Positions 5,682 to 6,559 of a stretch of DNA of 6,559 nt are shown in pieces; the first letter of the stretch is position 1; the number at the start of each line of letters is the position of its first letter. The position numbers and the translations under genes were made by a program. The notes under the pieces were generated by a model. That model worked only from the letters and a program-made list of their open reading frames with translations. It was not told the DNA's origin and did not search any database. The DNA comes from Parcubacteria group bacterium GW2011_GWA2_36_10 (GTDB taxonomy: Bacteria; Patescibacteriota; Patescibacteriia; UBA1558; GWA2-36-10): contig LBRC01000036.1 in assembly GCA_000991205.1 (NCBI GenBank), positions 1 to 6,559 of the forward strand, written 5' to 3'.

Positions 5682-6559
5682 ATGCAGCTAGCCGACATCA
5701 GCCTTAAAAAACTTCATAAAATTGGCCAAGAAAAAGCCAAAACTTTAGCTAAAATGGGTCTTAAAACCATTGGTGATTTGTTATGGCATTTTCCTTGGCG
5801 TTATGATGACTTGAGCGAAATCAAAGATATTAGCCAACTAGAAGAAAATGTTTTGGCAACAGTGAGAGTAAAAATTTTATCTCTAAAAACTTTACGTTCT
5901 TGGAAAAGAAAAATCGCGATCACTGAAGTGCTAGCTAGTGACGGTCAAGATCAACTAAAGGCTATTTGGTTTGGTCAAAAATTTGTCGGCCAAATATTAA
6001 AAATCGGCGATGAAATATTTTTGAGTGCTAAACCAAGTTTTAAAAATAATCTCTGGCAATTTTCTAGCCCTGCTTATGATAAGGTAAAAAAAATAAATCT
6101 TCACAGCGCTCGCCTAGTGCCAGTCTATCACTCTAGTTTTGACTTAAGCCAAAAACAGTTACGTTTTTTAATCAGTCTAGCTCTAAAACATGCCCCTAGT
6201 ATAGCCGATCCACTGCCAGTCGAAATATTAAATCAAGAAAAATATCCTTATTTACACGAAGCTTTGCAAGCTATTCATTTTCCTGAAGAAGAAACAGATT
6301 TAATTTCTGCCACTAAACGTTTAAAATTTCAGGAATTATTTTATCTACAATGCAAATATCAGCTAGCCAAAAAAGATTATCTACAACATGCCAGTTGGCC
6401 ACTTCTCAAACAAGACAAAATTTTAAAAGAAACTATTGCTAATTTACCTTTCACCCTAACCTCTGATCAAACTAAAGTTTTAGCTGAAATTTTAGTTGAT
6501 TTAGCTGAAAATAAACCAATGAATCGCTTGGTCGAAGGAGATGTCGGCTCTGGCAAAAC
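5682..6559 (+). CDS. recG: ATP-dependent DNA helicase RecG, N-terminal part (cut by window end)
   Basis: RecG binds stalled replication forks and Holliday junctions and drives fork reversal and branch migration. The first 292 codons are present, from ATG 5682. The N-terminus LKKLHKIGQEKAKTLAKMGLKTIGDLLWHFPWRYDD (about residues 8-43) is the conserved opening of the wedge region, followed by an OB-fold stretch to about 150. PVYHSSFDLSQKQLR, DPLPVEI and an A...IHFP motif (HFP at 199-201) are characteristic RecG landmarks. The helicase domain begins with FTLTSDQ (257-263), the RecG counterpart of LTxxQ. The window ends inside Walker A, VEGDVGSGK (284-292), where RecG proteins usually have QGDVGSGKT; the Gln is Glu here. 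Walker A falls at a normal distance from the start for a protein of about 680-700 residues, which supports the start. The ATG has no Shine-Dalgarno site and is preceded at 14 bases by a strong hairpin. Confidence 0.95.
   Translation, partial: MQLADISLKKLHKIGQEKAKTLAKMGLKTIGDLLWHFPWRYDDLSEIKDISQLEENVLATVRVKILSLKTLRSWKRKIAITEVLASDGQDQLKAIWFGQKFVGQILKIGDEIFLSAKPSFKNNLWQFSSPAYDKVKKINLHSARLVPVYHSSFDLSQKQLRFLISLALKHAPSIADPLPVEILNQEKYPYLHEALQAIHFPEEETDLISATKRLKFQELFYLQCKYQLAKKDYLQHASWPLLKQDKILKETIANLPFTLTSDQTKVLAEILVDLAENKPMNRLVEGDVGSGK

Overview
The window looks like a stretch of chromosome from a Candidate Phyla Radiation (Patescibacteria) bacterium, probably Parcubacteria-like. The evidence is an AT-rich, Lys/Asn/Ile-rich coding style, very compact genes without recognisable Shine-Dalgarno sites, a small acidic two-helix membrane protein of a type I associate with CPR genomes, and GC-rich palindromes of the kinds common in CPR contigs (CCTGCC...GGCAGG, CCCGC-GNA-GCGGG, TTCGACT...GCTCA). 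All complete genes run on the + strand. TAA and TGA are both used as stops, so the code looks like table 11. The lineage call is an inference, because no rRNA or marker phylogeny is available here.

Layout. 1-21 is a palindrome. 40-918 encodes HtpX, a membrane zinc protease. Seven bases later, 926-3403 encodes ClpC, an AAA+ unfoldase with a ClpP-docking loop, so the two probably form a protein quality-control operon. Two palindromes (3418-3446 and 3472-3493) separate this pair from 3524-4198, a ComF-type phosphoribosyltransferase. A further palindrome overlaps a good sigma-70-type promoter (4282-4310) that reads into a tRNA cluster: tRNA-Ser(GCU), a broken tRNA-Ser copy, tRNA-Ser(UGA) and tRNA-Arg(GCG), closed by an intrinsic terminator at 4919-4942. 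An extended -10 promoter follows at once and drives a 209-residue membrane protein (4984-5613). A strong 14-bp hairpin (5625-5667) sits between that gene and recG, whose first 292 codons (5682-6559) are present before the window ends inside the Walker A motif.

The coding genes are ordinary housekeeping functions: proteolysis, DNA uptake or repair, recombination and translation. I see no sign of a new defence or biosynthetic system. The unusual material is in the non-coding DNA, mainly 4199-4983. It includes a truncated tRNA-Ser copy split precisely by a 20-bp perfect palindrome. It includes two similarly built inverted-repeat elements that begin exactly on the last base of two tRNA-Ser genes. 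It also includes a recurring heptamer, GCGNAGC, at hairpin tips in intergenic DNA but not, as far as I could see by eye, in the genes. Together these suggest several families of small palindromic elements that settle at gene and tRNA ends.
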